Below are positions 12,901 through 24,916 of a DNA stretch of 64,000 nucleotides, piece after piece. The stretch covers positions 18,182,040 through 18,246,039 of the forward strand of contig NC_045145.1 of NCBI RefSeq assembly GCF_008831285.2, read 5' to 3'. This stretch comes from Nymphaea colorata (Eukaryota > Streptophyta > Magnoliopsida > Nymphaeales > Nymphaeaceae). The first letter of the stretch is position 1. Each line of letters begins with the position of its first letter. A program made the translations under genes and the position numbers. Under the pieces are notes generated by a model. It saw only the letters and a program-made list of their open reading frames with translations. It was not told the DNA's origin and made no database searches.

Positions 12901-15900
12901 GAGATTGTCTTGGTATGCATCGTTAGCTTATAATGTAATTTTCATATGTGTGTTTGAAACTTTCGTAGTATAATTCTCTTTTATGATTTGATCTACTTGA
13001 TGATACAATTGTATGGTTTATTAAAACGTTGATCTGAGACCCTGTAGGCTGGGGCTTGTCTCCTGAACCGTATATGAGCTGCCTCGTATGGCTTCCCCCA
13101 CCCCCTTCTTCCTTCCACATCATTTTTTTCTGTTATTGTTATCACACAAGGAGAAAAGGTAGCTCCGAGCACAAAAAGACTTAGGAAAATCCCTTCACCC
13201 TCCTATTCAATGGGGCCCTGTAGTTATATAACATGAATAACAGGAGTTTCATTACTAATGCTTTTGACAATGTAACTGCTTCTTGATGTGTTTTCTTATA
13301 ATTCATTTTGTGTGTGTGCGTGTGTAGATACATGTATTTACTATTTATATAAACACAAAATGAATGTTTTGATTTCAGTGCACGTTTGGTTTCTCTTGGC
13401 TTGTGCATTCAATAATTTTGTTACTGTCATAACAGCTGTCTTATGCAGTTAATAATCTACCATGTTGTCTAATGCATGCATCATATTTGAGGAGTCAATC
13501 TCAACTCGGGAACACGCCTACAGCTGTCTTACATATCTCGCTATGTGTATCGCATCTTCACATTCAATCCTACTACACATCCATGTTGATCACATAGTGT
13601 TCACAATTCTTCAAAGTTCACAACTGACTCGTATCAGTTATATCCTACAGTTCACTGAGCAATTATGAGCAGGCATTTAGCTGGGAAGCCTCCATACCTT
13701 CACTTTCCCAGTCAAAAGATTCTTCTTTTTTTTTTTAACACTTCTGACTGCGACTACCTGTTACTGCCGCAGCTGTCACCACAGTTTTTGTTCAAGAAAA
13801 AGCTATTTACAGAGTAGTAAAGAACCCATAGTTCACTATAATGGAACAGATATTGTGCCCAATGAGCAAACTTTTGTGTCATGCACAGGAAACTGACATT
13901 TATCACTAAACATGCTCACATTGATAGGCATATTTTCATAGGGAATGCAAGTATTGCTTCATATTTTCATGTAGGTGTCCACACAGTAAGCATGACTCAC
14001 ACAAGGCATGCAAGACAGTCTAACATAGAGCATGTGGAATAAAATATGCTTCATTCTAGATACATTATGATTAGGTGTACTTGCTACTTGCTAAATAAGT
14101 CATCCGTCAAAAAGACAACGAAGTAGTAGCTATTTCCATAAGAGTCCATACTTGTGCCTCCATTTGCAAATTCCTGCACAATTTTCTCCAATATAAGGCG
14201 ACTTCTGGTTCCATAACCTGTATGCTTGAACCTTTTTGCCCTATCAAAATTTCAAACAGTATCATATACCAAAAGAACCCAGTAAGCAATTCACATGCAT
14301 GCATACACATTTCACATAGATATAAGCACTGTAAGCCAACTGAACAAGTCTCCCCTAAATACCATATATTTGTTCCTCCCCTGGCTAGTCTAGTAGACCT
14401 CGCTCCCCTCCCATGCCCCTAATCTTAAACAGAACACCCAATTATTAAACATATGTTGCACTCTTTAGTTAGGGTTCTGGAAAGACTGATGTCCTCCAGG
14501 CTAAGGCAGTATCACCAGCTTCAACCTGCAGGAAGGCATGAACCCTGCTTGTAATGTCACATAGGTGCTTCAAATAGGCTGCTGCACCTAAGCCAGATGT
14601 GCAATTCTTGTGGTGTGTGCCAGGTGCTTTGTGGGCATCGTTTTTAACGATTGGTTATGCTCCAATTCAAATATATACATTTGTTATATATTCATACACA
14701 TGAGCTCCTTTCACACACACACCCTTTTGAGAAAAATGGTGACTTGCACCATAGCTTGTGCAGTTGAATCTCATTATATTTCTTATATAATGGATCCCTA
14801 GGCCTATCCCTTCAACCAGTTGATAAGCAGCCCAGATCATTTTGAGTTAAACAGACTTTATGGTTCCCTTCAAAATGTGTAAGTCCTAAAAGATAAGTGA
14901 GCAATGTTCATTGTTGATAAGAAAAAACAAAATGAAATTACGATCACAAATAAAATAGTGAAATTAGATGGCAGGAATGACTGCAAAATTAGGACACAAC
15001 AATTTTTCTTGTGGAAATCATCAATCAGAGACTCTGCTTAGAGGGCTTGAAAATTGCCACGAGCCAGCTCTAGCATGATCAAATGAAACCAATTGATGGC
15101 AGGTGCTTAGAACAGCTGAAGCATTATCATAAAATCTTTGCTGAAGCAATAGAAGTAACCACTTTTATGAGTTGCCATGGCATGTTCAATGTCTCTATCT
15201 TGTTGTGCAAACGATGAAGATGCTTGCTAACAGAAGTGTCCCTATAGCACAACTAAACCCCAATTGGATTACCTTATACTAGACCAGAGTGGTCAGACTA
15301 ATCCAACCGAAAAATGATCAAGTCCTAGGCCTTGTCTGGTCTCCTTAGAATTAAATAAAAGCAAGCAAAAGTACTAAGCAGAAAAAGAACATTATATAAA
15401 TATAACCAATGTTCTATGTAACATAGCAACATAGCACATTGTATGATATGATACATTGCACAACTGTGAAGGAAAATAATGTAAAACACCCATGAATTTG
15501 ATGGGTGTAACTATACCATATTGAATGCAATTGGTACATCCCCATATCGTGCATTACACTGGAATGCAGTTGTAACCATTGTCACATATATCATGTATGG
15601 GTATTATACGGCAAGGAATTTTTCGGGTATAATACTCAAAGTTGTATATCTCGGGAATATCTCGGCAAATTTTAAAAAAAAATGAAAACATTTAATAAAT
15701 CCTAAAAAAATATAAAAAATAATTAAAAATTTTAAAAAACGCAAAAATGTGCAGAATATGCATTTTTTCATGTTTTTTATGTTCTGGCATTTTTTAAAAA
15801 AGACGTGTCTAGTTGCCGTTTTATACAGCTGATTTATTTCTTGTGTATTATACATGTTTTTTCGAATAATACACGTTTATTGTGACAATGGTTGTAACTT

Positions 15901-18900
15901 ATTTTACACCATGAAAACACAAAAGAGTGTTAAAAGGTTTTATTTTTATTTTTCTTTTTCTTTTTCTTTTTTAAGCCAGGTTGCACAAATTTCTTAAGCT
16001 TGACTATTAAGTGTGATGTAAAAATCATTCTTACACATTTGAAGGAAAAAATATAAAATTTACGCTGACTTTGAACAACAAAAATACAGCTTTTCTGGTT
16101 TCCCTTAAAAGATCCTATTCTCTACTCATTTAAAAAAAAAAATCAAATGTTATGGTCGTGCATATATGCGTGCATGTGTGTGTGTGTATAGATATGCTCA
16201 AATCTTTTAATCGCTATGCACACCTGTTACTATGTCCATGCCTGTAACAACACCAGTCCAACATAGGTTCAGTCCAACATATAAATAAGATTTTATAGAA
16301 AACTTGAGCATGACATTATTAAATTCTCGGTTTATTCATCTATCTATTGGATTTTCATCTCTTAATTATTCTTACATCTTGAAGTTTGAACATTCTACAA
16401 ATCTACATCCATTTGTGTTGTTAGGTCTTTGAAGTCTGAAAAGATGATTGATAACACCACATAGCAAAATCTAGTTTCATGTGTGTGTATGTGCATTCAG
16501 GTGTGCTTTCTTCAAGGACGTGTGCGTGCATGTGCATGAATTCAAGTGAGTAGGTGCATCCATGTAAGTATTTTTTTCTTGCATGGGTCCATCCACACCT
16601 ATCAGCAGTTAAGAGGGCAAGCAAGCTGAAAAATAGTACCTCCATTTTCCTCAAATGCTGGAACCAAGAAATTCCTAATGCTTTGATCTTCTTGAACATG
16701 CGCCATTCCTGATCTTAGAAGCTCATCTATTACTGCTTCTCCAACCAATTCGTACGTCTCCACATCAAGAAACTTTAGCAAGGAAATAGGATCACCGTTA
16801 CAACACTTCATTAGCCACGCATCTTTCATTAGCTTTGTGCACTCCTTCTTTACAGCTGGGGACCTATCTACAAGCCCTCTTTGAAGAATAACAGTCCGTT
16901 GCTTGATGCTTCATGCATAAACGAGAATGTAAATAAAGAAGGCTAGAAAGCAAGAAACTGTATAGATCTAAAAGAACCTACCTTACCTCAAAGTCTGGAT
17001 TGGAAATTTATTAGCCAAAACATAGTATGCAGCTTTCCTCACCGATTCATTTGGATCAAGTGTTCTCTCTATGATGTCCAAAGATGTGAAATTTGAAGGA
17101 GGCATGGAAAGTACTAGCATTTTCCGAACTTCCTGGATGAGTTATTGGTACAAATATAAGTATTTTTTAAAAAATAAAATTTATCAGCAAAAGTAGGTTT
17201 CACCCGTCAAAATGATGGTTCCATTGTTATAACATTGTCAAAATAATTGCAAACTGCAAACTAAATGGTGAGTTGCCCAGGTGGAAGTAAATTCAAAATA
17301 AAAAATAATAGGACATTAAAAGCAAAAAGGTGATAACTGAATTATAAAAAGAGGGAAATTATGAACTTAAGCAAGAAAAACCTAAGCTATGTACTACCGT
17401 ATGTTCCATTGGTGTAGGTGCACAGTCCGATGCAGAGCATCTTCAAAAAACTTGAGTGGAGGGAAACAGCACATATACATGGAGTCATGGAGTCATGGAG
17501 TCATAGAGACACACACATATATCTGGAAACAATAAGATTTTAAGCAAGCAAACACACACTTGTATTCATAACACATAAATTGTGAAGGTTAAAATAGACC
17601 AAAAATGCAAAATACGATTTTGCCATGTCCAGCCATCTCAACCCCGACGTGGAAACTGGAAACCTTGTAGGCATGACCATCAGACCATGTAATATAGGTC
17701 ATACCAAGTGCATAAAATTTTTCAGGCTAATGCTAAAAATGGAAATTATTAGCTCTAGATGACAGCAAATATCAAAACTTCTCCACAAAGTCCCTAACAC
17801 TAGAGTGAGGATCAGCTCACTCCCCGGGAGGCCTTAAGATGTGGCCCAGCCATTAGGGTCATTTACCTGGTACTTTCGTCAGTACATTGACAATACTGGC
17901 CCCACCATTTGAGTGGCCTAAATCGCCAACCTAATCTCAATTCTGCAAACATATTATTACAGCTTATGAAAATCAACAGAAGTATGCCTCAACCGCATCA
18001 ACTATCTGCTTGAATTTTACTTGCAACGCACAAGTCATGGACTCTAAGGTAGCAATTAATGAACGAATAACAACAGAATCAGTTTTTCCTATCAAAATGC
18101 AGAAAAGGTCTGGCGGTTTCAATTGGTCATAACCACAAATAGGTCGAGACATGATTGAACAGTTTGATAAGTATGGATTTTTTCATTCTTAAGATTACTT
18201 TTCAAATATTTTGATTTTATTTTTAAATGTAAAAAATGGTAAATGAACTAATTCACACCGATACTCCTGTACATTTGTAGAATTATTCATATTCATTACC
18301 GACACGGACAACATTGGTGCCTGGGAATTGGAGAAGCAGCGCCACTTTTTTATTTCGTGAACCACGTGCAGAGGAAACGTGATAAAAGAACACAAACTTC
18401 ATCCTTGAGCAGAAAACTGCTCATTCCCACATTTTGGACTCCAGAGAAGGCTCAGCGAATAATTTGCCAAAGGAAATAATCACTCCAATGAGCAATAGAA
18501 ACAGAAAAAAAAAAAAGGTTACCCCCACTAACATCTCCCAGTAATTACACAACAGACTCGTCAACCAACAACCTCATTCAAGACATATTTTGGCTACACT
18601 TGTACGAAGAAATAAAAGCAACAATGGCAAAAGGAATATCATTATTTTACTTGTACTCGTTGCAGATTAAGCAATTTTTTTATCGACAAAATTTAATCAA
18701 CAGGTAAATGAACCAAAATTTCCAATTATTTTTAATTAGGAACCAACTTACGGCATTCGATTCAGAAGACAGAGATTTCCTGAACAGCTCAACAACGTCC
18801 CCATTCTCCGCATCGACGGCGAAACGAGCAAGAGCACGTACAGCAAAAGCCCTAACTAGAGGAATCTTATCTTGTATTCTCCCCTTCATACACTCAACCA

Positions 18901-19522
18901 GTTCATCCCACAATTCGTCACTCACTTCAGCATCATCTGGAAGCTGCATCATGATCTGCCAACAAACAAAAGCCTCATAAAAACAGCCAGAGAAGATCAA
19001 GAAACCTCCATCCAACAAACCAAATCCCCCGAACAACGATAATTTTGCGAACAGAAATCGAGGCGATCACTTCGTGGAAAAGGGGAAAAGAGAAAATCTC
19101 TCTAAATTGTAAACCTCGGAAACGATCTGGCATGATCTGAACCGAACAGCCTTGTTGGAAGCAGCGGAGGAAGCGAGGAGAAAGCGCAAGAAGTCCTCCA
19201 GGAAGGCGTCGCCAGGGCGGGCGGCCTCGGAAACAGCAAAGAGGGCGACAAAGCGGACGAGGCGCTCGGTGGAGGGGGCCCTCTTGACTGTGGCGAAAAG
19301 GGGAGAGAGCATGGTGGTCCAGCAGTGGGTGAAGTCGAGATCAGGGTGGGAGGAGGATCGGAGACAGCCCATCTCCTTGAGCTTCCGGCCGTGGGCGGCG
19401 AAAGAGTGCTGGCACTCATTGAGGATCCGACCAATCCTTTCGAGGAGCTGAGTCCTCCCACTCCTACCCTCCTCCTTCTCCGCCTCCGCCTCCGCCTCCT
19501 CCCCTCTCGCGCTCTTCGCCAT
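9986..19522 (-). CDS. CAP-G: Condensin complex subunit 3 (CAP-G), HEAT-repeat protein
   Basis: Twelve exons join in phase to 1040 aa: 19522-19115, 18955-18752, 17132-16987, 16908-16640, 14240-14152, 12614-12467, 12326-11884, 11771-11269, 11194-11134, 11033-10749, 10629-10368 and 10290-9986. Length fits plant CAP-G (about 1050 aa). CAP-G is the HEAT subunit that, with CAP-H and CAP-D2, anchors condensin I on mitotic chromosomes. The N-terminal HEAT region shows VRFRSCQIVSE and DKIPLVRAFAVRALARF (exons 1-2). The Cnd3 C-terminal domain spans about residues 420-860, with YRFSTRQLLLLG, NRRVAAEFVQELLH and DVQRAAVRNLGLFGLL. The tail (about 935-1040) is acidic and Ser-rich. Start MAKSARGEE is preferred over an in-frame ATG at 19603. 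Introns 6 (donor at 12466-12465) and 9 (donor at 11133-11132) use GC-AG sites. Introns 2, 4 and 5 exceed 1.5 kb. Confidence 0.96.
15576..15891 (-). mobile_element. 316-bp non-autonomous inverted-repeat element in CAP-G intron 4
   Basis: The ends ccattgtcac (15576-15585) and gtgacaatgg (15882-15891) are exact inverted repeats, flanked by a direct ttgtaa at 15570-15575 and 15892-15897 that looks like a target-site duplication. Subterminal gtattatac/gtataatac motifs are also inverted. The interior is AT-rich and non-coding. A diverged copy in the opposite orientation lies at about 27417-27701. This looks like a MITE; superfamily not determined. Confidence 0.75.
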
Positions 19523-20930
19523 TATCCCCTTCCTCGTCTGCAAGAACTCTTTGTGCTCGTTATCTCTTCTCCCTCCACCTTCCCCTTTTGGGGGGAAGAA
19601 CATTTTCGCGCCTCTTCACCGTTTGAACTGTGGTGGTGACGCAAATTACCAGAACAGCCCCAACGCCCGAACCGCGTCACATGCGTACCAGCTCCCCGCT
19701 ACTCCCCCATCCATGTCATGTGGAGCTTGATGGATCATAGTAATCAGCTACTTTGGTTGGTGAAGACTCTTTTTTTTCATCAATACTCATGATGTGACAA
19801 CCGCCAAACTATTGGCAACATTTTTTAGTTCAATCATCCTCAAGTTATTGACTATGCATATCCTCTTTAGATAATAAAGAAAGAAGAACATTTCATCCAC
19901 CATTTAAGATGACAATAGAATTCCTTCCTTTTTGGTGCAAAAAAAAAAGAGCTTTCAATGGTACCTGAGTAATGCATCCTCAATTCGAATTCAAGGCTAA
20001 TCTTTTTAGACTACAAAAGGTAGCATGTATGCCAAAACATTGGAGATGAAAGGTATTCGGGTTGTAAGATCATCCAATCTCAAAACAAACATAGGGCCCC
20101 TAATAGAAAGGGAAGAAGATGAGGTTTTCCTCTCAAAGTTTAGTGCTATTTGATGAAAATGTTATTACATAACATCAGTTAGTACAATACATAAATGTGA
20201 CATGCATGAGAATCAAACTAACATTATGCTATACCTTTTATGTTTATCTTTTCAATCATTCCTAAAAGAGAACATTCAACTCGATGGAATGGTGCCCCAT
20301 TGACAACGTAGCCGACTAGCTCGGCCAAACCCCCACATGGACGAGATCACATGCACCACGTGGGTGGGGTACCTGAACACTGAACAGTTCTCAATTCAGG
20401 GGACGAATAAAGGGAACCCTTGTAAAAAGATTTACACTAGAGCCTTGGTTACAACATATTCAAGATCGTCGTTGATGCTCTGTCTAGATTCCCGGCGTCA
20501 TCGATTGGAGAAACCAGGGGACTCAGTTGGCGCCACCCATCACTATAGAAGCCTTTCCGAATTCCATCTCCTTCCAGTTTACTCACCCTTCCTTCCCAGA
20601 TCAAAGGTTAGGGGGCAAAACGTCGATGATGGTTAAATCTCTTCTCTCTCCGTCTCCTGGCCCTTTCGCTTAAAAAATTAAGGGGAAAATGTGAAAACAA
20701 GGAGAGAGTTCTATTCCAAGGGGCGAGGGTTCTATTCCATCCTCTTCCGCCACCACCACTGTTCCCCACATTACTTTTTAGTGAGAACAAACAAAAGCAA
20801 AACGAGAAAGAATGGGTTTCCAGAAGATGCCCACAAACCATCTTCCACCTAAACAGGTGCCAATTTGCGCTTCTTCATCGGCTCTTGCGCTTTCTTGTTC
20901 GTTTGGGCTTCGATTGGCCGGTGATCCGAT
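19523..20930. other. Divergent promoter region between CAP-G and the lipase
   Basis: CAP-G is read leftward and the lipase rightward from this 1.4-kb gap, so both promoters sit here. The CAP-G side carries the E2F-like site. A CACGTG G-box lies at 20357-20362. Positions 19700-20300 are AT-rich with no recognisable element. From about 20640 the sequence becomes pyrimidine-rich, as expected for a lipase 5' leader. No clear TATA box was found for either gene. Confidence 0.6.
19604..19611. promoter_or_regulatory. E2F consensus site in the CAP-G promoter
   Basis: tttcgcgc matches the E2F consensus TTTSSCGC and lies about 82 bases upstream of the CAP-G start codon, a typical distance for S-phase genes. 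Eight bases further upstream, 19619-19623 reads ccgtt, i.e. AACGG on the CAP-G strand. That is the core of the mitosis-specific activator (MSA) element, although its flanks match the full consensus only partly. Together they suit cell-cycle expression of a condensin gene. Confidence 0.55.
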
Positions 20931-21153
20931 ATGTCGTCGCCGTGCTGCCTGGTGGAGTGCGCCGTCTGCCTGGGGTGTTCCCGCTGGGTCTGGAAGCGCT
21001 GCAGGTACGTTGGTGGCGATGACAGCGAGACGTGGCCGTTCGCCACTCCGGAGGAGTTCGAGCCCATTCCCCGCGTCTGCCGCGCCATCCTCGCCATCTA
21101 CGAGGACGACCTCGCCAACCCCCGCGTCCTTCCCGCATCCGCCTACCGCATGA
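20812..21153 (+). other. Possible overlapping upstream ORF of the lipase gene
   Basis: An ATG at 20812 lies 119 bases upstream of the lipase start in a different frame. Its 113-codon frame runs past the lipase ATG and ends inside exon 1. Its context (A at -3, G at +4) is stronger than that of the lipase ATG (G at -3, T at +4). The predicted peptide matches nothing I recognise and its downstream half is a shadow of the GC-rich lipase frame. If the transcript begins upstream of 20812 it would reduce lipase translation; otherwise it is irrelevant. Confidence 0.3.
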
Positions 21154-24100
21154 ATCCCGCCTGGGTGGTCAAGCGCGCCGGCTACGAGTCCACCGGCGGC
21201 TGCGCCCCTCCCTACCTCATCTATGCCGACCACGAATCTCGCGACATCCTGCTCGCCATCCGCGGCCTCAACCTCGCCAACGAGAGCGACTACAAGGTCC
21301 TTCTCGACAACCGGCTCGGCAAGCAGATGTTCGATGGCGGCTTCGTCCACCACGGCCTCCTCAAGTCCGCGTTCTGGCTCCTTAACCAGGAAGGGCCCAC
21401 TCTCGAGCGCCTCATCTCAGAGCATCCCGGGTACACCCTCACGTTCGCCGGCCACTCCCTCGGCTCCGGTGTCGCGGCGCTCCTCACGGTGGTCGTTGTC
21501 AATCACCGCCACCGTTTCAGCGGAATCCCGCGGGAGAGGATCCGATGCTACGCAATCGCGCCGGCGCGGTGCATGTCGCTCAACCTCGCGGTCAAGTACG
21601 CAGACGTGATCCATTCCGTCATCCTGCAGGTAATCGCTGGGCAATTCCCTTCCCATGTTTGCTCCTCCAGGAAAATTTTCTATTTTCGCGCCACTTTTGA
21701 TGCGTAAAGGCTTCCTTTCCTGCTTAATTGAGCTTCGTTTGAGTTAAATTTTGGAGTATGAGCTGCTAATTGAGCAGAAAGGTTAATAGAGATGGAATTT
21801 GTTTACAAACTCGGGTGATTTTGTTGATCAATTGTTTGGTGCCTTTTCTTTTTCCATGTTTCTGGCGATAATGATATGCAATTGATTGAGTGAAGTGTGG
21901 TCAATTTACATGGCATGTGTATGAATGCGAGTAAAACTTGTTTTTCTTTTAATGGAGGTGCTTATGGGTGACTTGACGTTAACGGAGATCTACTTGATCA
22001 GTTGATACGGGCTTTGACAGCTGATGCTATTACCTGAAGGCATGAATAGGTCTTCAGCTGTGGCACGTCCATCTTTTTACCCATGTCACAGAAGTTACCC
22101 AAGTTCTTGTCATCTGAACATTAGATTTTGCAACTTTTCTTGAGTTTTCGTCTCGTTGTAGAAATTAGATGTTTCTATTAGTTTATCAATCCTAGCGGTA
22201 ACAAGTGGCAGCAACCATGGTACTCCTCAGATCTCTTTAGTATAATCATACAATGGTACAGAGGAAGACCAGGCACCAGGAGCGAAAAGAAACATGATAC
22301 TCAGTTTCAGCTGCTAATTTATTTTTATTTATGCGGACTACAGCATTCACATGTACGGAAATTTATGATAACGCCTTGATGTATGCAGGATGACTTCTTG
22401 CCAAGGACAGCTACTCCCTTGGAAGACATTTTTAAATCAATATTTTGGTAAGCAAATGAACTGCAGCTGCTCTTCGGTTTTACTTTCATCTCATTTCATT
22501 TAGATATTTCTTGTAGATCATTGTCCATGCACAAATGCTTTTGAAAAAATAAAGTTGTTTCCATCGATTCATTCTAACAAGATACAGTCTCCCTTACGGT
22601 TAAATTCTAGGCTATGCTAATTTGACCCAGATTAGTTCTTTTGCACAGTCTTCCCTGCCTGTTGTTTCTTGTTTGCTTGAGAGACACCTGCATTCCAGAA
22701 GGGAGAAAGCTTAGGGATCCAAGAAGGCTCTATGCTCCTGGAAGGATGTATCATATTGTTGAGAGAAAATGCTGCAGGTATCGGGCATCTGTTTTAAAGC
22801 ATTCATAGTGTACAGGTTCCTAATAATATTTTTCAAATTACATCACAATTTTTTCCGAATTTGTGTCTTCTATATTATTCCTAATGATTCTGCTTGAGAA
22901 GTTTGTTTGGTTATTTTTATGTTTATGTTTCATGGAAAACTGATGTGTTAGTTTCCTACATTTTTGGAGCTTACTGCATGTGCTTGCCTTTTGTTCACAT
23001 CTTCCAGTCCAATATATTGGTTTTGCCTGCATATAGGAGTTAGCAGTGAGACACCTCCAGCATGTTGGATTTAGTCACTTCATTCAAAGAAATGTTCTAT
23101 TTCCATGTTAATGATAACAAATATGACATGGACAAGGATTTTCTTTAGAGGGCCACCGATGAGGTGAGTTGCTAGAAGTCTAGAACAGCAATACAGTGCC
23201 CTTTGTAAATATTTGTGCTGCATATTCAAGCTTTCCTGATCAAAATTCGTGGTAATTCAGTATCATCCATTGAGACTCTGGTAACTGATCACCTGGAACA
23301 CATTTTAATAATCAGTCAGCATCAGCATGTAAGATGCTGGTCAACGTTGATGTTCAGCATCAATATGTTTTAATCATGTTTTATGCTTCTAAAATTTGTA
23401 ACTTAAACTATCTACCTGAAAACATTCATTCCTGCAAGAAGCCCTGGTGAATTGTTAGCTTGTGAAATTAAATTAGACTGGTCTATCCACCATTCGTGTA
23501 TTAGTGAGGACAGTATGGTCTTATATTTCCTAGGTCTTTTGGTACTTGAGCTTAAACTTCACTAGAAAGCTGATAATAGGCATTCAAGACAAATCTGGGT
23601 TTGTTTTCTTCTGCTCTATTACAGGGATGAGGTAACTAATTTCTCCATGGCACCACAAGGTTATAACTGGTTGAGCATGGCAGGCGGGTATCCACATCTA
23701 CAAGTTCCTGTCATTCTAGCAACCTGTCATTGGTTAAAAAGTAAATTTGTAGTGGATCTTTTCCTCTCTATACTAAACGTGTTTGAGTTTCTTGTCCTAT
23801 GAATATCTGGCTAATCACCAAAAATTTATTATTCAGAATTGCCTAAAGGAGGGCATTACTCATTGTTATGATATCAGTTCTCTCAAACACGGATGCTTAT
23901 TTATGACTCGTACCCTTATTCTGCCTTGCTTTATAGGTTATCAACTTATATTTAATTGCTTAGGATGGCTGGTAGCTACGATCTGTTACCAAACTAGCAA
24001 CCTGTAAGAAGGAAAATTAAGCTAGCCAGGAAGTTTTGCTTGTCTCAATCTGGTTTAAATTGGTTATATATTAGATAATGTTAGAGCATTAATGTTGGTT

Positions 24101-24916
24101 ACAATCTCTTTCAGATGTGGAAGGTTTCCTCCTGAAGTAAGGACTGCTATTCCTGTTGATGGAAGGTTTGAGCATATTGTGCTTTCCTGCAATGCCACAT
24201 CAGACCATGGAATTATATGGATCGAAAAGGAGGCTCAAAAGGCTCTAGATGTAAGTGAAAAGTGATCTGGACATGTTATTCTCGATCTCCTTTTTTCAGT
24301 TTCGCTAGCGAACTCCACAATGACATGTTGAGTTCATTGCAAAGAGAGATGGAGAAAGACCTTTATAGGGGGTTGAAAAATCATCCATAGCTCCACTCTG
24401 TGTCCATCTTTGTTATTCAACATGGGTCAACATCGGAACATGTAACACCAATCTCATTGTGCAACTTCCAATGTGCCAGAATTAAGGGATTGCAATATAT
24501 TGCGCTTTTATTAAGCAAACTCCAAGAGTTTTGTTGAAGTAGGGCCTCCTTGAAAGGAGAGACGATATTTTTCTGCTAACCATTTATGTCCGAAGTTCAT
24601 GCTCATTAAGATGTCTTTCAAAATTTCGTTTTAGATGATGAAGGAAGGCCTTGCCATCACAGCCGCTCCAGCAAAGAAAACAATGACAAGGCAACAGACT
24701 ATTCAGGAAGAACACAAGGATGCACTCGAACGGGCTGTCAGTTTGAATGTTCCTCATGCTGTGACCTCATCAGAAGAGGCTGTGGCAGATGCTGGTGCTA
24801 TAGTCCAGTCCAAGCCCGAAGGAAGAATCAACTGGGAAGAACTTGCCCAAAGGCTCTTTGACAAGGACGAGGCTGGGAAACTGGTCTTGAAAAAGGATGT
24901 TGCTGTTGCTGAATGA
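20931..24916 (+). CDS. Class 3 lipase, calmodulin-binding heat-shock-protein type (DAG lipase-like)
   Basis: Five exons join in phase to 434 aa: 20931-21629, 22389-22447, 22649-22777, 24115-24250 and 24635-24916. The Cys/Trp-rich N-terminus (MSSPCCLVECAVCLGC...RWVWKRC) is the mono/diacylglycerol-lipase N-terminal signature, followed by the alpha/beta-hydrolase fold. The nucleophile elbow is GHSLGSG with Ser176. Likely partners are an Asp in the DDFLPR motif (234-235) and His327 in CNATSDHGI. The family cleaves acyl chains from di- or monoacylglycerols, and the tobacco and Arabidopsis relatives were described as calmodulin-binding. The C-terminal third (about 342-434) is charged and variable and ends in an acidic/hydrophobic module (INWEELAQRLFDKDEAGK). 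The start is fixed by N-terminal similarity to the family. Exon 1 is strikingly GC-rich compared with exons 2-5. Confidence 0.92.

Noticed and set aside
15604-15855. Minus-strand frame rich in Phe/Ile/Lys near 15.7 kb
   Set aside because: It lies entirely inside the 316-bp inverted-repeat element and reflects A/T runs, not a protein.
19523-19603. Longer CAP-G N-terminus starting at 19603 (MFFPPKGEGG...)
   Set aside because: It would place the start on top of the E2F-like promoter site. The extra 27 residues are low-complexity, and MAKSARGEE gives the expected length.
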